A stretch of DNA of 64,000 bases from Nocardioides oceani. Lineage in GTDB: Bacteria; Actinomycetota; Actinomycetes; Propionibacteriales; Nocardioidaceae. Below the pieces are notes generated by a model, which was not told where the DNA came from, did no database searches, and saw only the letters and a list, made by a program, of their open reading frames with translations. Where the stretch lies: positions 646,060 through 710,059 of the forward strand of contig NZ_JAUHJQ010000001.1 of NCBI RefSeq assembly GCF_030412965.1, in the 5' to 3' direction. Position numbers and translations under genes: made by a program. How positions within the stretch are numbered: the stretch's first letter is position 1; every line of letters starts with the position of its first letter. Below, piece after piece: positions 27,679 through 36,993 of the stretch.

Positions 27679-28758
27679 TCAGGAGAGGTCGAGCGCCAGG
27701 TCGGCCCAGCCGCGGAACACCTCGTGGGAGGCCGAGGGCGAGCGGACGACGTCGCCGCCGAGGTGCTCCTGCGTGCCGAGCAGGCCGGTGGTCGCGGCCG
27801 GCTCGGCCCGGTTGACCCCGAAGAAGAGGTAGTCGAGCTTCCGGCTGTGCCCGCGCGAGCGGTGGGTGGGCTCGCCCCAGCGGCACACGCGCGGGGTCAC
27901 CCGGCAGACGATCTGCTCCAGGCCGGCGCCGCGGCCGGCCGGGCGGGCGCCGTACGCCCCGGTCTGGTCGGCCTCGAAGAACAGCCCGCGCCGGTTGGTC
28001 AGCCAGCCGCTGCGGGAGAGCCGGTAGAGCTCGCTCATCGTGCCCTTCTTCGGCACCGCGTTGAAGTCGCCACCGAGCACGACCGCCGCCCGGTCGCCCC
28101 GGACGAGCGGCGCCAGCACCCGGCGTGCCGCGACGGCCTGGGCGCGACGGGCGGGCCCGGCGCCGGACGTGCGGCCGCGACCGGCCCGCAGCTGCAGGGT
28201 GCAGGCGCGGACCGCGTCGTCGGCGAAGCGCAGCAGCGGCCCGCGGACGGCGACGTCGGCGCACAGCATGCGGAACCGGTGCGGCGTGCGGGCGCCCGGG
28301 TTGGGCAGCCGGTGGGTGTCGACGTCGCTGAGCCGGTGCCGTGAGGCGATGACCAGCCCGTGCCGCTGCACCCGCCCGTCCCGCGCGCAGCCGGGGTGCC
28401 GGCGCAGCTTCTGGAACCGGAAGTGGTCGCGCCAGCCCTCGCCGGCGCCGATCCACGAGCGGTTGGCGGCCACGAAGCGGCGGAAGTGCCCGAAGCACAC
28501 CTCCTGCAGCATCACCACGTCCGGCGCGGAGGTCTCGACCACCCGCTGGACGGTCGCGAGCTTGTCCCCGCTCCGGCGGTGCTCCGCGCCGTCGATGTTC
28601 GCCGTGACCACCTCGAGGCGGTAGGTCGGGCGCAGCGGCGCCGCGGCGGGGGCGCCCGCGGACCCGGCCGGCGCGGCCAGGGACGGGACCACGACCACCA
28701 CGACCAGCAGCGCGACGAGCGCCGCCACGATCGTCGTTCCAGCGGTGCGCACGCGCAT
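27679..28758 (-). CDS. Secreted endonuclease/exonuclease/phosphatase-family protein
   Basis: 359 residues with an N-terminal signal peptide or anchor (TIVAALVALLVVVVVVPSLA). The rest is an EEP-fold domain: VVTANIDG at the start, VVMLQEVCFG (metal-binding Glu), VVLGGDFNAVP (Asp/Asn), KLDYLFFGV and a final SASHEVF (catalytic His). It probably hydrolyses phosphodiesters or sugar phosphates outside the membrane; the substrate is unknown. It is convergent with crp across 75 bases with no evident hairpin. It interrupts the crp-MBL order recalled from mycobacteria. Confidence 0.83.
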   Translation of the reverse strand: MRVRTAGTTIVAALVALLVVVVVVPSLAAPAGSAGAPAAAPLRPTYRLEVVTANIDGAEHRRSGDKLATVQRVVETSAPDVVMLQEVCFGHFRRFVAANRSWIGAGEGWRDHFRFQKLRRHPGCARDGRVQRHGLVIASRHRLSDVDTHRLPNPGARTPHRFRMLCADVAVRGPLLRFADDAVRACTLQLRAGRGRTSGAGPARRAQAVAARRVLAPLVRGDRAAVVLGGDFNAVPKKGTMSELYRLSRSGWLTNRRGLFFEADQTGAYGARPAGRGAGLEQIVCRVTPRVCRWGEPTHRSRGHSRKLDYLFFGVNRAEPAATTGLLGTQEHLGGDVVRSPSASHEVFRGWADLALDLS

Positions 28759-28853
28759 CGCGGCGTCCTCCCACCCGTCGTCCCGGTCCGGCCGAGCGTC
28801 AGGCTGCCAGAGCGGCGCGGGCCGCGCGGGGACTTCGCGGCAAGTCGGGCGGG

Positions 28854-29657
28854 TCAGTGGCCGAGGTGGCCCAGGTGGGTCAGCTGCGCGCGCACCGACA
28901 GCTCGGCCGCGCCCCACAGGACCGGGGCGACGTCGGCGTACACGACCTCGACGACGCGGCGCGGCAGCTCCGCGGCCGGCACGTCCTGCAGCGCCGCGAC
29001 GGCGGCCTCGACCTGGGCGAGCCGGTCGCGGCGGTGGGCGATGTAGAAGTCGAGCACGCCGAGCGCGTCGTCGATGACCGGACCGTGCCCGGGCCAGATG
29101 GTCCGCGCCTCGGCGGCCTCGGCGAGCGCGTGCAGGCGGTCGAGGCTGTCGAGGTAGGCCCCCAGCTGTCCGTCGGGGTGCGCGACGACGGTGGTGCCGC
29201 GGCCGAGCACCGTGTCGCCGGTGAGCAGCGCGCCCTCGGCCGGCAGCAGGAACGACAGCGAGTCGGCGGTGTGGCCGGGCGTGGCCACGACGTGCACCTC
29301 GAGGCCGTCGACCTCGACGACGTCGCCGTCGCCGAGCCCCTCGGCCCCCAGGCGGTACGCCGGGTCGAGAGCGCGGACGCCGCAGCGGACCCGCTCCGCG
29401 AACTCCCGGGCGGCCTCGGAGTGGTCGAGGTGGTGGTGGGTCAGCAGCACCGCGCCGACCTCGCCGGCCGTCTCCGCGACCGCGTCGAGGTGCTCGAGGA
29501 TCGACGGGCCGGGGTCGACGACGACCGAGCGGCGGGCGCCCGGCTCGCGCAGCACCCAGGTGTTGGTGCCGTCGAGCGTCATCAGGTCCGGGTTCGGCGC
29601 GAGCACGCACGAGCCGCGCTCCCCGAAGGCGCCCCCGGTCCAGGACGCGCCGGTCAC
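28854..29657 (-). CDS. MBL-fold metallo-hydrolase (LACTB2-like)
   Basis: 267 residues with the metallo-beta-lactamase motifs THHHLDHSE, VVATPGHTADS, GDTVLGRG and TIWPGHGPV. The C-terminal extension with IAHRRDRLAQVEAAVAAL is the winged-helix-like tail of the LACTB2 / endoribonuclease-like group, so an RNase or hydrolase role is plausible. Counterpart by position: Rv3677c. The GTG start overlaps the stop of the upstream NUDIX gene. Confidence 0.9.
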   Translation of the reverse strand: MTGASWTGGAFGERGSCVLAPNPDLMTLDGTNTWVLREPGARRSVVVDPGPSILEHLDAVAETAGEVGAVLLTHHHLDHSEAAREFAERVRCGVRALDPAYRLGAEGLGDGDVVEVDGLEVHVVATPGHTADSLSFLLPAEGALLTGDTVLGRGTTVVAHPDGQLGAYLDSLDRLHALAEAAEARTIWPGHGPVIDDALGVLDFYIAHRRDRLAQVEAAVAALQDVPAAELPRRVVEVVYADVAPVLWGAAELSVRAQLTHLGHLGH

Positions 29658-30532
29658 GGGCGGCGCCGCTCGGCCACCAGCGGCCGCAGCCGGTCGGGCA
29701 TCGAGAGGGTCCACCCCTCACCCAGCGGCTCGACGGACGGCGTGAACATCTCCACCGTGCGCCCCTCCGCCGCCGCGAGCACCTCGTCGGTCGACGCGTG
29801 GGTGCCCACCTCCAGGCACGTGAGGTACGTCGGCGGCAGCATCGCCAGCTCGCCACCGTCCGCCTGGTCGGCCGCGACCCTCGCCGGCAGCCACGTGACC
29901 GAGGAGGACTCGGTCGACACGTCGCGGGTGCGCTGGCCCTCGGGCAGGGCGGCGACGAAGAACCAGGTCCGGTAGCGCTTGGGCTCGAAGACCGGCGTCA
30001 GCCAGCCGTCCCAGGTGCCGAGCAGGTCGGTGCGGAGCACCAGCCCGCGCCGGTTGAGGAACTCGGTCATCGCCAGCTCCCGGGAGACGAGCGCCTCGCG
30101 GTCGGCCTCCCAGTCCTCGCCGGTCGTGTCGGCCACGACGGTCCCGGCGGACTCGCCGGCGAGCAGCACGCCGGACTCCTCGAAGGTCTCGCGGACCGCG
30201 GCGCAGACCAGGGCCCGGGCGAGCTCCTCGTCGGTGCCGAGCCGGCGGGCCCAGGCGGCCGGGTCGGGGCCGGCCCAGCCGACCGAGGCGTCGAAGTCGC
30301 GCTGGTCGACCCCGCCGCCGGGGAACACGGCCATGCCGCCGGCGAAGTCCATCGAGACCTGCCGGCGCAGCAGGTAGACCTCCGGCCCGAGGGCGGGGTC
30401 CGCGCCGTCGCGCAGCACGACCACCGTCGCCGCGTCGCGCGGCTGGGCGGGGGCGCGCGTGCCGTCGTCGTACTCCCGGGCCACGGCGAGCAGGTGCTCG
30501 GGCAGCGGCACCGGCGGCAGCGGGATCCTCAC
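29654..30532 (-). CDS. NUDIX hydrolase with split box (NUDT19-like arrangement)
   Basis: 292 residues. The NUDIX box is split: FPGGGVDQRD appears early and the catalytic helix AAVRETFEESGVLL comes about 40 residues later, an insertion seen in the NUDT7/NUDT19 acyl-CoA hydrolase branch. Substrate is therefore possibly a CoA ester, but that is inference. GTG start overlapping the RidA stop; stop overlapping the MBL start. This makes a coupled unit RidA-NUDIX-MBL. Confidence 0.85.
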   Translation of the reverse strand: MRIPLPPVPLPEHLLAVAREYDDGTRAPAQPRDAATVVVLRDGADPALGPEVYLLRRQVSMDFAGGMAVFPGGGVDQRDFDASVGWAGPDPAAWARRLGTDEELARALVCAAVRETFEESGVLLAGESAGTVVADTTGEDWEADREALVSRELAMTEFLNRRGLVLRTDLLGTWDGWLTPVFEPKRYRTWFFVAALPEGQRTRDVSTESSSVTWLPARVAADQADGGELAMLPPTYLTCLEVGTHASTDEVLAAAEGRTVEMFTPSVEPLGEGWTLSMPDRLRPLVAERRRP

Positions 30533-31014
30533 GCGCCCGCCCGGACCGCGACGACGACCTCGACCTCGACGGGCGCGTCGAGCGGGAGCACGGGGACGCC
30601 GACCGCGGATCGGGCGTGGACACCGGCGTCGCCGAAGACGTTGCCGAACAGCTCCGAGGCGCCGTTGGCGATGCCCGGCTGGCCGGTGAAGTCGGGGGTG
30701 GAGGCGATGAACGCGGTCACCTTGACGACGCGCTCGACGTTCGCGAGGTCACCGACCTGCGCCTTGATCGCGGCGATCGCGTTGAGGGCGCACTGCTGGG
30801 CGCAGGCGTAGGCCTCCTCGGCGCTCACCTCGCCACCGACCTTGCCGGTGATGAGCAGCTCGCCCTGGCGCATCGGCAGCTGGCCGGAGGTGAAGACGAG
30901 GTCGCCGTCGCGGACGGCCGGGACGTACGCCGCCACGGGCGCCGCCACCTCCGGGACCTCCAGCCCCAGCTCGGCGAGTCGCTCCTCAGGGGTCGCCGCC
31001 GGCGTCGCCGCCAC
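30529..31014 (-). CDS. RidA/YjgF/UK114-family protein
   Basis: 161 residues, about 25 longer than classic RidA owing to its N terminus. The core has FTSGQLPMRQGELLITGKV, AQQCALNAIAAIKAQVGDLANV and LDAPVEVEVVVAVR. RidA proteins hydrolyse reactive enamine/imine intermediates. The RidA catalytic Arg position is occupied by a hydrophobic or acidic stretch (LPLDAPVEVE), which fits the Rid subfamilies without deaminase activity (Rv3678c-like). The GTG start lies three bases after the DUF4177 stop. Confidence 0.9.
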   Translation of the reverse strand: MAATPAATPEERLAELGLEVPEVAAPVAAYVPAVRDGDLVFTSGQLPMRQGELLITGKVGGEVSAEEAYACAQQCALNAIAAIKAQVGDLANVERVVKVTAFIASTPDFTGQPGIANGASELFGNVFGDAGVHARSAVGVPVLPLDAPVEVEVVVAVRAGA

Positions 31015-31017
31015 CGC

Positions 31018-31176
31018 TCAGCCCTCGACCGGGCGCTTGAAGTAGCCGACGAGGTTCTCGGGGTTCATCCCCGGCGCGACCTGCACCAGCTCCCAGCCGT
31101 CGGCCCCGAAGTTGTCGAGGATCTGCTTGGCCGCGTGCGTGAGGATCGGGGCGGTCAGGTACTCCCACTTGGTCAT
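31018..31176 (-). CDS. DUF4177 small protein
   Basis: 52 residues: KWEYLTAPIL, then ILDNFGADGWELVQV and YFKRPVEG, the typical DUF4177 pattern with a conserved GADGWELV. Function unknown. The ATG is preceded at seven bases by TAGGGT, so the message is probably leaderless. It heads the RidA-NUDIX-MBL unit and diverges from the histidine kinase gene. An equivalent small gene precedes Rv3678c in mycobacteria (from memory). Confidence 0.85.
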   Translation of the reverse strand: MTKWEYLTAPILTHAAKQILDNFGADGWELVQVAPGMNPENLVGYFKRPVEG

Positions 31177-31183
31177 GGGCCGC

Positions 31184-31189
31184 ACCCTA
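31184..31189 (-). promoter_or_regulatory. -10 hexamer TAGGGT of the DUF4177 gene
   Basis: TAGGGT on the minus strand, then seven bases, then ATG. Leaderless pattern; opposite the divergent TAGGGT of the kinase gene 60 bases away. Confidence 0.45.
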
Positions 31190-31245
31190 CTCGCGGCCAC
31201 CCGACGTCCTCCCGTGGTCGGACGCGCGGGGGCCGGACGCCGCCC

Positions 31246-31251
31246 TAGGGT
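31246..31251 (+). promoter_or_regulatory. -10 hexamer TAGGGT of the histidine kinase gene
   Basis: TAGGGT ends seven bases before the GTG taken as the kinase start, the leaderless spacing, which supports that GTG over an upstream in-frame ATG. Confidence 0.45.
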
Positions 31252-31258
31252 TCGGCGG

Positions 31259-32464
31259 GTGACCGCCGCGCCGTCCCCCACCCTCCTGCGCCGGCCGCTG
31301 CGGCTCGGCCCGCGGGGGCGGTGGTGGTTCGACGTGCTGCTCGTCGCCGGTCTCGCGCTGCCGCTCCTGCCGGCGGGCTGGTCCGTCGGGCTGCTGGCCG
31401 TCGGGGTGGCCCTCCTCGAGCTCCTCCCGCTGCTGTGGCGCCGCCGCCACCCGGTCGCGGTGTTCTGGGCGGTCACCGCCGCGCACGCGCTCCAGGTGCT
31501 GGTCCAGGACGAGCCCTCGCTCGGGCAGACCGCGTGGCCGGTCGCGGTCTACTCCGTCGCCCGGTACGCCGCCGCCCCGCACGGCTGGGCGGCGCTCGCG
31601 GTCAGCGCGGTGGCCGCGCTCACCGCCGCCCTCGACTGGACCGTGGGGTCCCCGGAGCCGCGGGTCACCGTGCTCACCAACGCGTTCCTGCTCGGCGCGG
31701 TCGCCGCGACCGCGTGGGCGCTCGGCACGCTCGGCCGCACCCGCCAGGCGTACGTCGACGCGCTGGTCGAGCGCAGCGAGCGGGTCGAGCGGGAGGCGGC
31801 CCAGCAGGTGGCGCTCGCCGCGGCCGACGAGCGGGCGCGGATCGCCCGCGAGATGCACGACGTGGTGGCGCACGGGCTGTCGGTGATCGTCGTGCAGGCC
31901 GACGGTGCCCGGTACGCCGCCCGCACCGACCCCGACGTCGCGGCCCGCACCCTGGAGACCGTCGCCTCGACCGGGCGCGAGGCGCTGACCGAGATGCGGC
32001 GGATGCTCGGGCTGCTGCGCGCCGAGGACGCGACGGGTGACGGCGGCCTGCCTGCGCTGCGCCCGCAGCCGGGCCTCGGCGACCTCGACGCGCTCGTCGC
32101 CGAGGCGCGCACCGCCGGCGCCCGGGTCGAGGCGCGGCTGCCCGACCCGGCGGCCGCCGGCGAGGTGCCCGACGGCGTCGGCCTCACGGCGTACCGCGTG
32201 GTCCAGGAGGCGCTCACCAACGTCCGCAAGCACGCCGGGCCGGACGTGTCCGTGCGCGTGGACGTGGAGCTCACCGGCGTCGGCCGCGGCCGAGCGGTGG
32301 TGCTCCGCGTCGAGGACGACGGGCGCGGCGCCAGCGCCGACGACGACGGCCGGGGGCTGGGGCTGCTCGGCATGCGCGAGCGGGTAGCCGTGCACGGCGG
32401 CACGGTCGAGGCGGGCCCACGGCCCGGTGGCGGGTTCGCCGTCTCTGCGAGGATCCCGGCGTGA
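31259..32464 (+). CDS. Sensor histidine kinase, HisKA_3 (NarL-pair) type
   Basis: 401 residues. Residues 1-165 contain about five or six membrane segments with short loops and no large external domain. The dimerisation domain has ERARIAREMHDVVAHGLSV, with His200 as the phosphorylation site, followed by the ATPase domain (QEALTNVRKHAG N box; VEDDGRGA and GRGLGLLGMRERV G boxes). It pairs with the LuxR-type regulator whose GTG overlaps its stop, and an ABC exporter operon follows. Sensing of membrane-active compounds, with export as the response, is a common theme for such sets; here it is inferred. Confidence 0.9.
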   Translation: MTAAPSPTLLRRPLRLGPRGRWWFDVLLVAGLALPLLPAGWSVGLLAVGVALLELLPLLWRRRHPVAVFWAVTAAHALQVLVQDEPSLGQTAWPVAVYSVARYAAAPHGWAALAVSAVAALTAALDWTVGSPEPRVTVLTNAFLLGAVAATAWALGTLGRTRQAYVDALVERSERVEREAAQQVALAAADERARIAREMHDVVAHGLSVIVVQADGARYAARTDPDVAARTLETVASTGREALTEMRRMLGLLRAEDATGDGGLPALRPQPGLGDLDALVAEARTAGARVEARLPDPAAAGEVPDGVGLTAYRVVQEALTNVRKHAGPDVSVRVDVELTGVGRGRAVVLRVEDDGRGASADDDGRGLGLLGMRERVAVHGGTVEAGPRPGGGFAVSARIPA

Positions 32465-33150
32465 GCGGACCCGCAGCCGACCGGGTCCGGGTCTTCCTCG
32501 TCGACGACCAGCAGATGGTCCGCGGGGGCTTCCGGATGCTCGTCGACAGCCAGCCCGACCTCGAGGTCGTGGGCGAGGCCGGCGACGGCGCAGAGGCGCT
32601 CGAGCGGCTGGCCGTCACCCGCGCCGACGTGGTGCTGATGGACGTGCGGATGCCGCGGATGGACGGCGTCGAGGCCACCCGGCGGCTGGCCGCGCAGCCC
32701 GACGCGCCGCGCGTGCTGGTGCTGACCACGTTCGACCTCGACGAGTACGCCTTCGCCGCGATCCGCGCCGGCGCGGCGGCGTTCCTGCTCAAGGACGCTG
32801 GGCCCGAGGAGCTCCTCGGCGCGATCCGGACGGTCCACGCCGGCGACTCGGTCGTCGCGCCGAGCACGACCCGGCGCCTGCTGGAGCAGTTCGCGGCCGT
32901 CCTGCCCGACCCGCGGGGCGCGGCCGAGCAGCCGGCCGACGACCGCCTGGCGGTGCTGACCGAGCGGGAGCGGGAGGTCCTCGCCCTGGTCGGTCGCGGG
33001 CTGAGCAACACCGAGATCGCCGCCGAGCTCGTGGTCGCGGAGACGACCGTCAAGACCCACGTCGGCCGGCTGCTGGCCAAGACCGGCTCGCGCGACCGGG
33101 TGCAGCTGGTCGTCCTGGCGTACGAGACCGGGCTCGCGCGTACGACCTGA
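32461..33150 (+). CDS. LuxR/NarL-family response regulator
   Basis: 229 residues. Receiver with acidic pair VDDQQM, phospho-acceptor Asp61 in LMDVRMPR, Thr in VLTTFDLDEYAF and Lys in FLLKDAGPEEL. The C-terminal LuxR helix-turn-helix has LTEREREVLALVGRGLSNTEIAAEL. It is the partner of the kinase upstream (GTG overlapping its TGA). The genes 65 bases downstream encode an ABC exporter, the probable target. Confidence 0.92.
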   Translation: MSGPAADRVRVFLVDDQQMVRGGFRMLVDSQPDLEVVGEAGDGAEALERLAVTRADVVLMDVRMPRMDGVEATRRLAAQPDAPRVLVLTTFDLDEYAFAAIRAGAAAFLLKDAGPEELLGAIRTVHAGDSVVAPSTTRRLLEQFAAVLPDPRGAAEQPADDRLAVLTEREREVLALVGRGLSNTEIAAELVVAETTVKTHVGRLLAKTGSRDRVQLVVLAYETGLARTT

Positions 33151-33214
33151 GTCGTACGCCGGGTCCCGCCCGCGGGCTGACGACCCCGGCGCCCCCGACG
33201 ACGACGCTCGTGCC

Positions 33215-33985
33215 ATGACCACGAGCACCCTCTCCCCGGCCCCGTCCGGCCGCGGCACCCTGGCCGCCAGCGCCCGCGGGCTGACCCGCGTCCACGGCCG
33301 CGGCGACGCCGCCGTCCACGCTCTCCGCGGCGTCGACCTCGACCTGCCGGCCGGCCGGTTCACCGCCGTCATGGGCCCCTCGGGCTCCGGCAAGTCGACC
33401 CTCATGCACTGCCTGGCCGGGCTCGACGTCCCCACGTCGGGCACCGTCGAGGTGGCCGGCCGCGCCCTGGAGGGGATGGACGACACCGAGCTGACGCTCT
33501 TCCGCCGCGACCACGTCGGGTTCGTCTTCCAGGCCTTCAACCTGCTGCCGATGCTCACTGCCGGCCAGAACATCGCGCTCCCCCTCGAGCTGGCCGGCCG
33601 GAAGGTCACCGGGGCGGCGAGGGAGCGGCACGACCTCGTGGTCGACGTGCTCGGGCTGCGCGACCGGCTGGGCCACCGTCCCGCGGAGCTCTCCGGCGGC
33701 CAGCAGCAGCGCGTCGCGATCGCCCGCGCGCTGGTCGCCGAGCCCGCGATCGTCTTCGCCGACGAGCCCACCGGCAACCTGGACAGCGCCGCCTCCGCGG
33801 AGGTGCTGGGCTTCCTGCGCCGCTCGGTGCGCGAGCTCGGCCAGACCGTCGTGATGGTCACCCACGAGCTCGACGCCGCGGCGTACGCCGACGACGTGGT
33901 CGTCATCGCCGACGGCGCGATCCGCGCCCACCTCGTCGAGCCGTCGACCGACGAGCTCGTCGCGACCCTGCGGGGCGAGCGATGA
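33215..33985 (+). CDS. ABC transporter ATP-binding protein (MacB/LolD type)
   Basis: 256 residues with Walker A GPSGSGKST, Q loop VFQAFNLLPMLTAGQN, signature LSGGQQQRV, Walker B IVFADEPTGNLDSA and the switch His in VMVTHEL. The subfamily partners FtsX-like permeases in exporters of peptides, antibiotics or lipoproteins. The ATG has no strong Shine-Dalgarno sequence. Its TGA overlaps the ATG of the permease gene. Confidence 0.93.
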   Translation: MTTSTLSPAPSGRGTLAASARGLTRVHGRGDAAVHALRGVDLDLPAGRFTAVMGPSGSGKSTLMHCLAGLDVPTSGTVEVAGRALEGMDDTELTLFRRDHVGFVFQAFNLLPMLTAGQNIALPLELAGRKVTGAARERHDLVVDVLGLRDRLGHRPAELSGGQQQRVAIARALVAEPAIVFADEPTGNLDSAASAEVLGFLRRSVRELGQTVVMVTHELDAAAYADDVVVIADGAIRAHLVEPSTDELVATLRGER

Positions 33986-36379
33986 GGACCGTGCTGCTGG
34001 CCTCGCTGCGCACCCACGCCCGGCGGTACGTCGCCGCCGCGGTCGCGGTCGTCATCGGCGTCTCGTTCGTCGTCGTCACCAGCGCCCTGTCCGCGGCGAC
34101 GAAGGACGGCCTCGTGGCCGGCGTCGGCCTGCCCTACCGCGGGTCCGACGCCGTCGTCTCCGAGCTCTCCGCGGAGGACGCCGCGCTGGTCGTCCGGCGC
34201 GCGGAGGAGGCCGGCGACAGCGCAGCGGTCCTCGGGTACGTCACCCAGCCGGTGACCGCGAGCGGCGCGGTCGTGGGCCAGCGGGTCGCCCTCGCGCCGA
34301 TCGCCGACGACGAGGCCCTGCGCTGGCAGGAGCTGCGCGAGGGCCGGTGGCCCACGGGAGCCGGCGAGGCCGTCGCCGACCTCAACGACGCCAAGGCCAC
34401 CGGGCTCGCGGTCGGTGACCGGGTCCGGGTCGGCGCCGGCAGCCGGGCCCTCGACACCGAGGTGGTCGGCCTGGTCGACAGCCCGTCCGCCTCGGCCGGC
34501 GCCGCCCTCTACCTCTCCTGGGGCGACCTCGAGCGGTGGTCGTCGACCCTGTGGGTCGACGGCGTGGCCTACGCCGGCGACGGCGCCCGGGAGGCCGCCC
34601 GCGGCACCTCCGCGCGGGTCTCGCCGACCGACGAGTTCGTCCAGGAGCGGCAGGCCGAGATCACCCAGGAGGTGGACGTCATCGCGATCGTGCTGCTCGT
34701 CTTCGCCGCCATCGCACTGTTCGTCTCGGTCCTCGTCATCGCCAACACCTTCTCGATCCTCTTCGCCCAGCGCCGGCGCGACCTCGCGCTGCTGCGCTGC
34801 GTCGGAGCGACCCGCCGCCAGCTGCTGCGCTCGGTCCGGCTCGAGGCCGTGGCGCTCGGGGCCCTCTCGGCCGGTCTCGGCCTGGTGGTCGGCACCCTGC
34901 TGGGCCGCGCCCTCGTCGCCATCGCCCGCACGCAGCTGGCCGCCGGCACGATGGGCGAGGCCGCGGTCTCCCCGCGGTGGTACGCCGCCGCGTTCGCCGT
35001 CGGTCTGCTCGTCACCGTCGTCGCCGCGTGGCTGCCGACCCGCACCGTCGTCCGGGTCAGCCCGCTGACCGCGCTGCGCCCCGACACCGGCATGGACCTG
35101 CGCAGCGGCGCGGGCCGGCTCCGCACCGCGACCGGGCTCCTCGCCGTCGCCGCGGGCGCCGGTCTCCTGGTCGTCGCGATCGCCGGCCACTCGGTCGGCG
35201 TCATGGTCGCCGGCGGCACCCTCGCCTTCACCGGCGTCCTGGTGCTCGGCCCCCTCGTCGTGCCGGCACTCGTCCGGCTCGCCGGGGCTCCCCTGCACGG
35301 CACCACCGCGCCTCGCGACCGGCAACGCCGTGCGCAACCCCCGGCGTACCGCCGCCACGGCCGCCTCCCTCCTCGTCGGCGTCACGCTGACCACCGCGGT
35401 GCTGACCGGCCTGGCCAGCTCCCGCTCGGCCGTCGCGGAGGACATGGACCTCTCCCACCCGGTCGACCTGACCCTCACCTCGCCCGCCGCGCCGCTGGCG
35501 GAGACCGTGCTGCCCGACGTCCGCTCGACCCACGGCGTGGTCGAGGCGGTCGCCCTCGAGGGCGTCGTCGCGCGGGTCGAGGGCATCGGCCGGGTGCCGC
35601 TGCTCGACGTCGGCCCGGCCGCCGCGGTCATCCGCGACGCCACCGTCACCCAGCCCCCGGCCGGCGTCGTCACGCTCCCCCACGACCTGCTGCCCGGCGG
35701 CGACGTCCCCCGCCGGGTCGACGTCACCGTCGACGGGCACACCGAGCGGCTCCGGGTCAGCACCGGCGACGGCTGGGGCGAGGCCGGCCTCGTCGACACC
35801 GCGACGCTCGCCTCCCTCGGCGGTGACCCGTTGCCGCGGGCGGTCTGGGCACGCGCCGACGACGGGGTCGACGTGGAGGACCTCACCGGCGACCTCGGCG
35901 CGGTGGCGGTCACCGCCGACGCCGACCTGCACGACGGCCTCGCCGAGCGGGCATGGGTGGAGCTGCAGCTCGACATCCTGACGGGCGCCGTGGTGGCGCT
36001 CCTGGGGATCGCGGTCGCCATCGCGCTGATCGGGATCGGGAACACCCTCGGGCTCTCGGTGCTGGAGCGGGCCCGGGAGAACGCCCTGCTCCGCGCGCTC
36101 GGCCTCACCCGGCGCCAGCTGCGCCGGATGCTCGCCGCCGAGGCGGTGCTGCTCTCGGTCGTCGCGACCGTGCTCGGCACCGTCATCGGGGTGGTCTTCG
36201 CCTGGGTCGCGGTGCGGACGATGGTCGACGTCGCGGTCGACGACGCGGCGGTCGTGCTCCCGTGGGGCCAGCTGGCGGTGGTCGTGCTGGTCGCCGCCGC
36301 GGCCGGGCTGCTCGCGGGCGTGCTCCCCTCACGCCGGGCCGCGAGGGTCGCCCCCGCGGCCGGGCTCGCCCTGGACTAG
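33982..36379 (+). pseudogene. FtsX-like ABC transporter permease, split by a frameshift
   Basis: Permease partner of the ATPase upstream. The frame starting at the ATG encodes an FtsX half with four membrane segments (periplasmic MacB-like domain, then IALFVSVLVIANTFSILFA and so on) up to about APLHGTTA. The continuation, RLATGNAVRNPRRTAATAA and the second FtsX half ending at 36379, lies in the next frame. Skipping one base around 35308-35311 joins them into one 798-residue protein of normal length. I see no slippery heptamer or stimulatory structure, so a one-base insertion or an assembly error in this GC-rich stretch is more likely than programmed shifting. The second half alone has no obvious start. 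Confidence 0.85.
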
Positions 36380-36990
36380 GACGAGCCGGTCACCGGCCTG
36401 GCCCGCTGCGGGTGGATCGTCTCGTGGCGGGCCAGCATGGCGACGTACTCCGCGATCTTGCGCTCCCGCGTCTCGGCCCGCTTGACCGCCCCGAGACGGT
36501 GCGCCAGCGCGAAGCGGTTGGCGGAGGTCAGCACGTCGAACATCGCCTGGGCCCGCGGGTCCGCGGCGACGGCCGCCAGCAGGTCCGGGGGCACCTCAGC
36601 CGTGGACGGCGGTGCGTACGCCGCCTCCCACCGCCCGTCGGCCCGGGCCGCCTCCACGGCGGCCCGGCCGGCGGGGGCCATGCGTCCCTCCGCCTCGAGC
36701 CGGGCGACCAAGCCGACGTTGACCTGCGACCAGCGGCTACGGGCCGTGCGCCGCGTCATCCGCTGCAGCGACGTGCCGGCGTCCCGGCTGCGCGCCTGCC
36801 CGTCGATCCAGCCGAAGCACAGCGCCTCGTCGAGCGCGTCGGCCCGGGTCAACGTGGTGGCGTCGCCGCCCTTCTTGGTCAGCGCCAGCCACACGCCGGG
36901 CGAGTCGTCGTGGTGCCGCTCGAGCCAGGCGCGCCACGCGGCGGCATCGGGGACGACCAGCTCCTCGAGCTCCGGCTTCGGGGTGGTCAC
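36376..36990 (-). CDS. YdeI/OmpD-associated family protein
   Basis: 204 residues of the bacteriocin-protection YdeI-like family: ESPGVWLALTKK-like start (DDSPGVWLALTKKGG), LDEALCFGWIDGQARS, and RTARSRWSQVNVGLVARL. The mechanism is unknown; relatives were linked to resistance to cationic peptides. It is tail to tail with the permease gene: a single CTAG at 36376-36379 supplies the TAG stop of both genes, which overlap by four bases. GTG start, three bases after the stop of the Nramp-like gene in the same direction. Confidence 0.88.
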   Translation of the reverse strand: MTTPKPELEELVVPDAAAWRAWLERHHDDSPGVWLALTKKGGDATTLTRADALDEALCFGWIDGQARSRDAGTSLQRMTRRTARSRWSQVNVGLVARLEAEGRMAPAGRAAVEAARADGRWEAAYAPPSTAEVPPDLLAAVAADPRAQAMFDVLTSANRFALAHRLGAVKRAETRERKIAEYVAMLARHETIHPQRARPVTGSS

Positions 36991-36993
36991 GGG

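Noticed and set aside
35295..35330. Programmed frameshifting in the permease gene
   Set aside because: No slippery heptamer, no upstream Shine-Dalgarno-like stimulator and no obvious pseudoknot; an indel is simpler.
31549..36186. Very long open frame (over 1500 codons) on the minus strand
   Set aside because: It overlaps the kinase, regulator and ABC genes, which have clear domains; the product is low-complexity Ser/Arg/Pro sequence, as expected for an antisense frame in GC-rich DNA.
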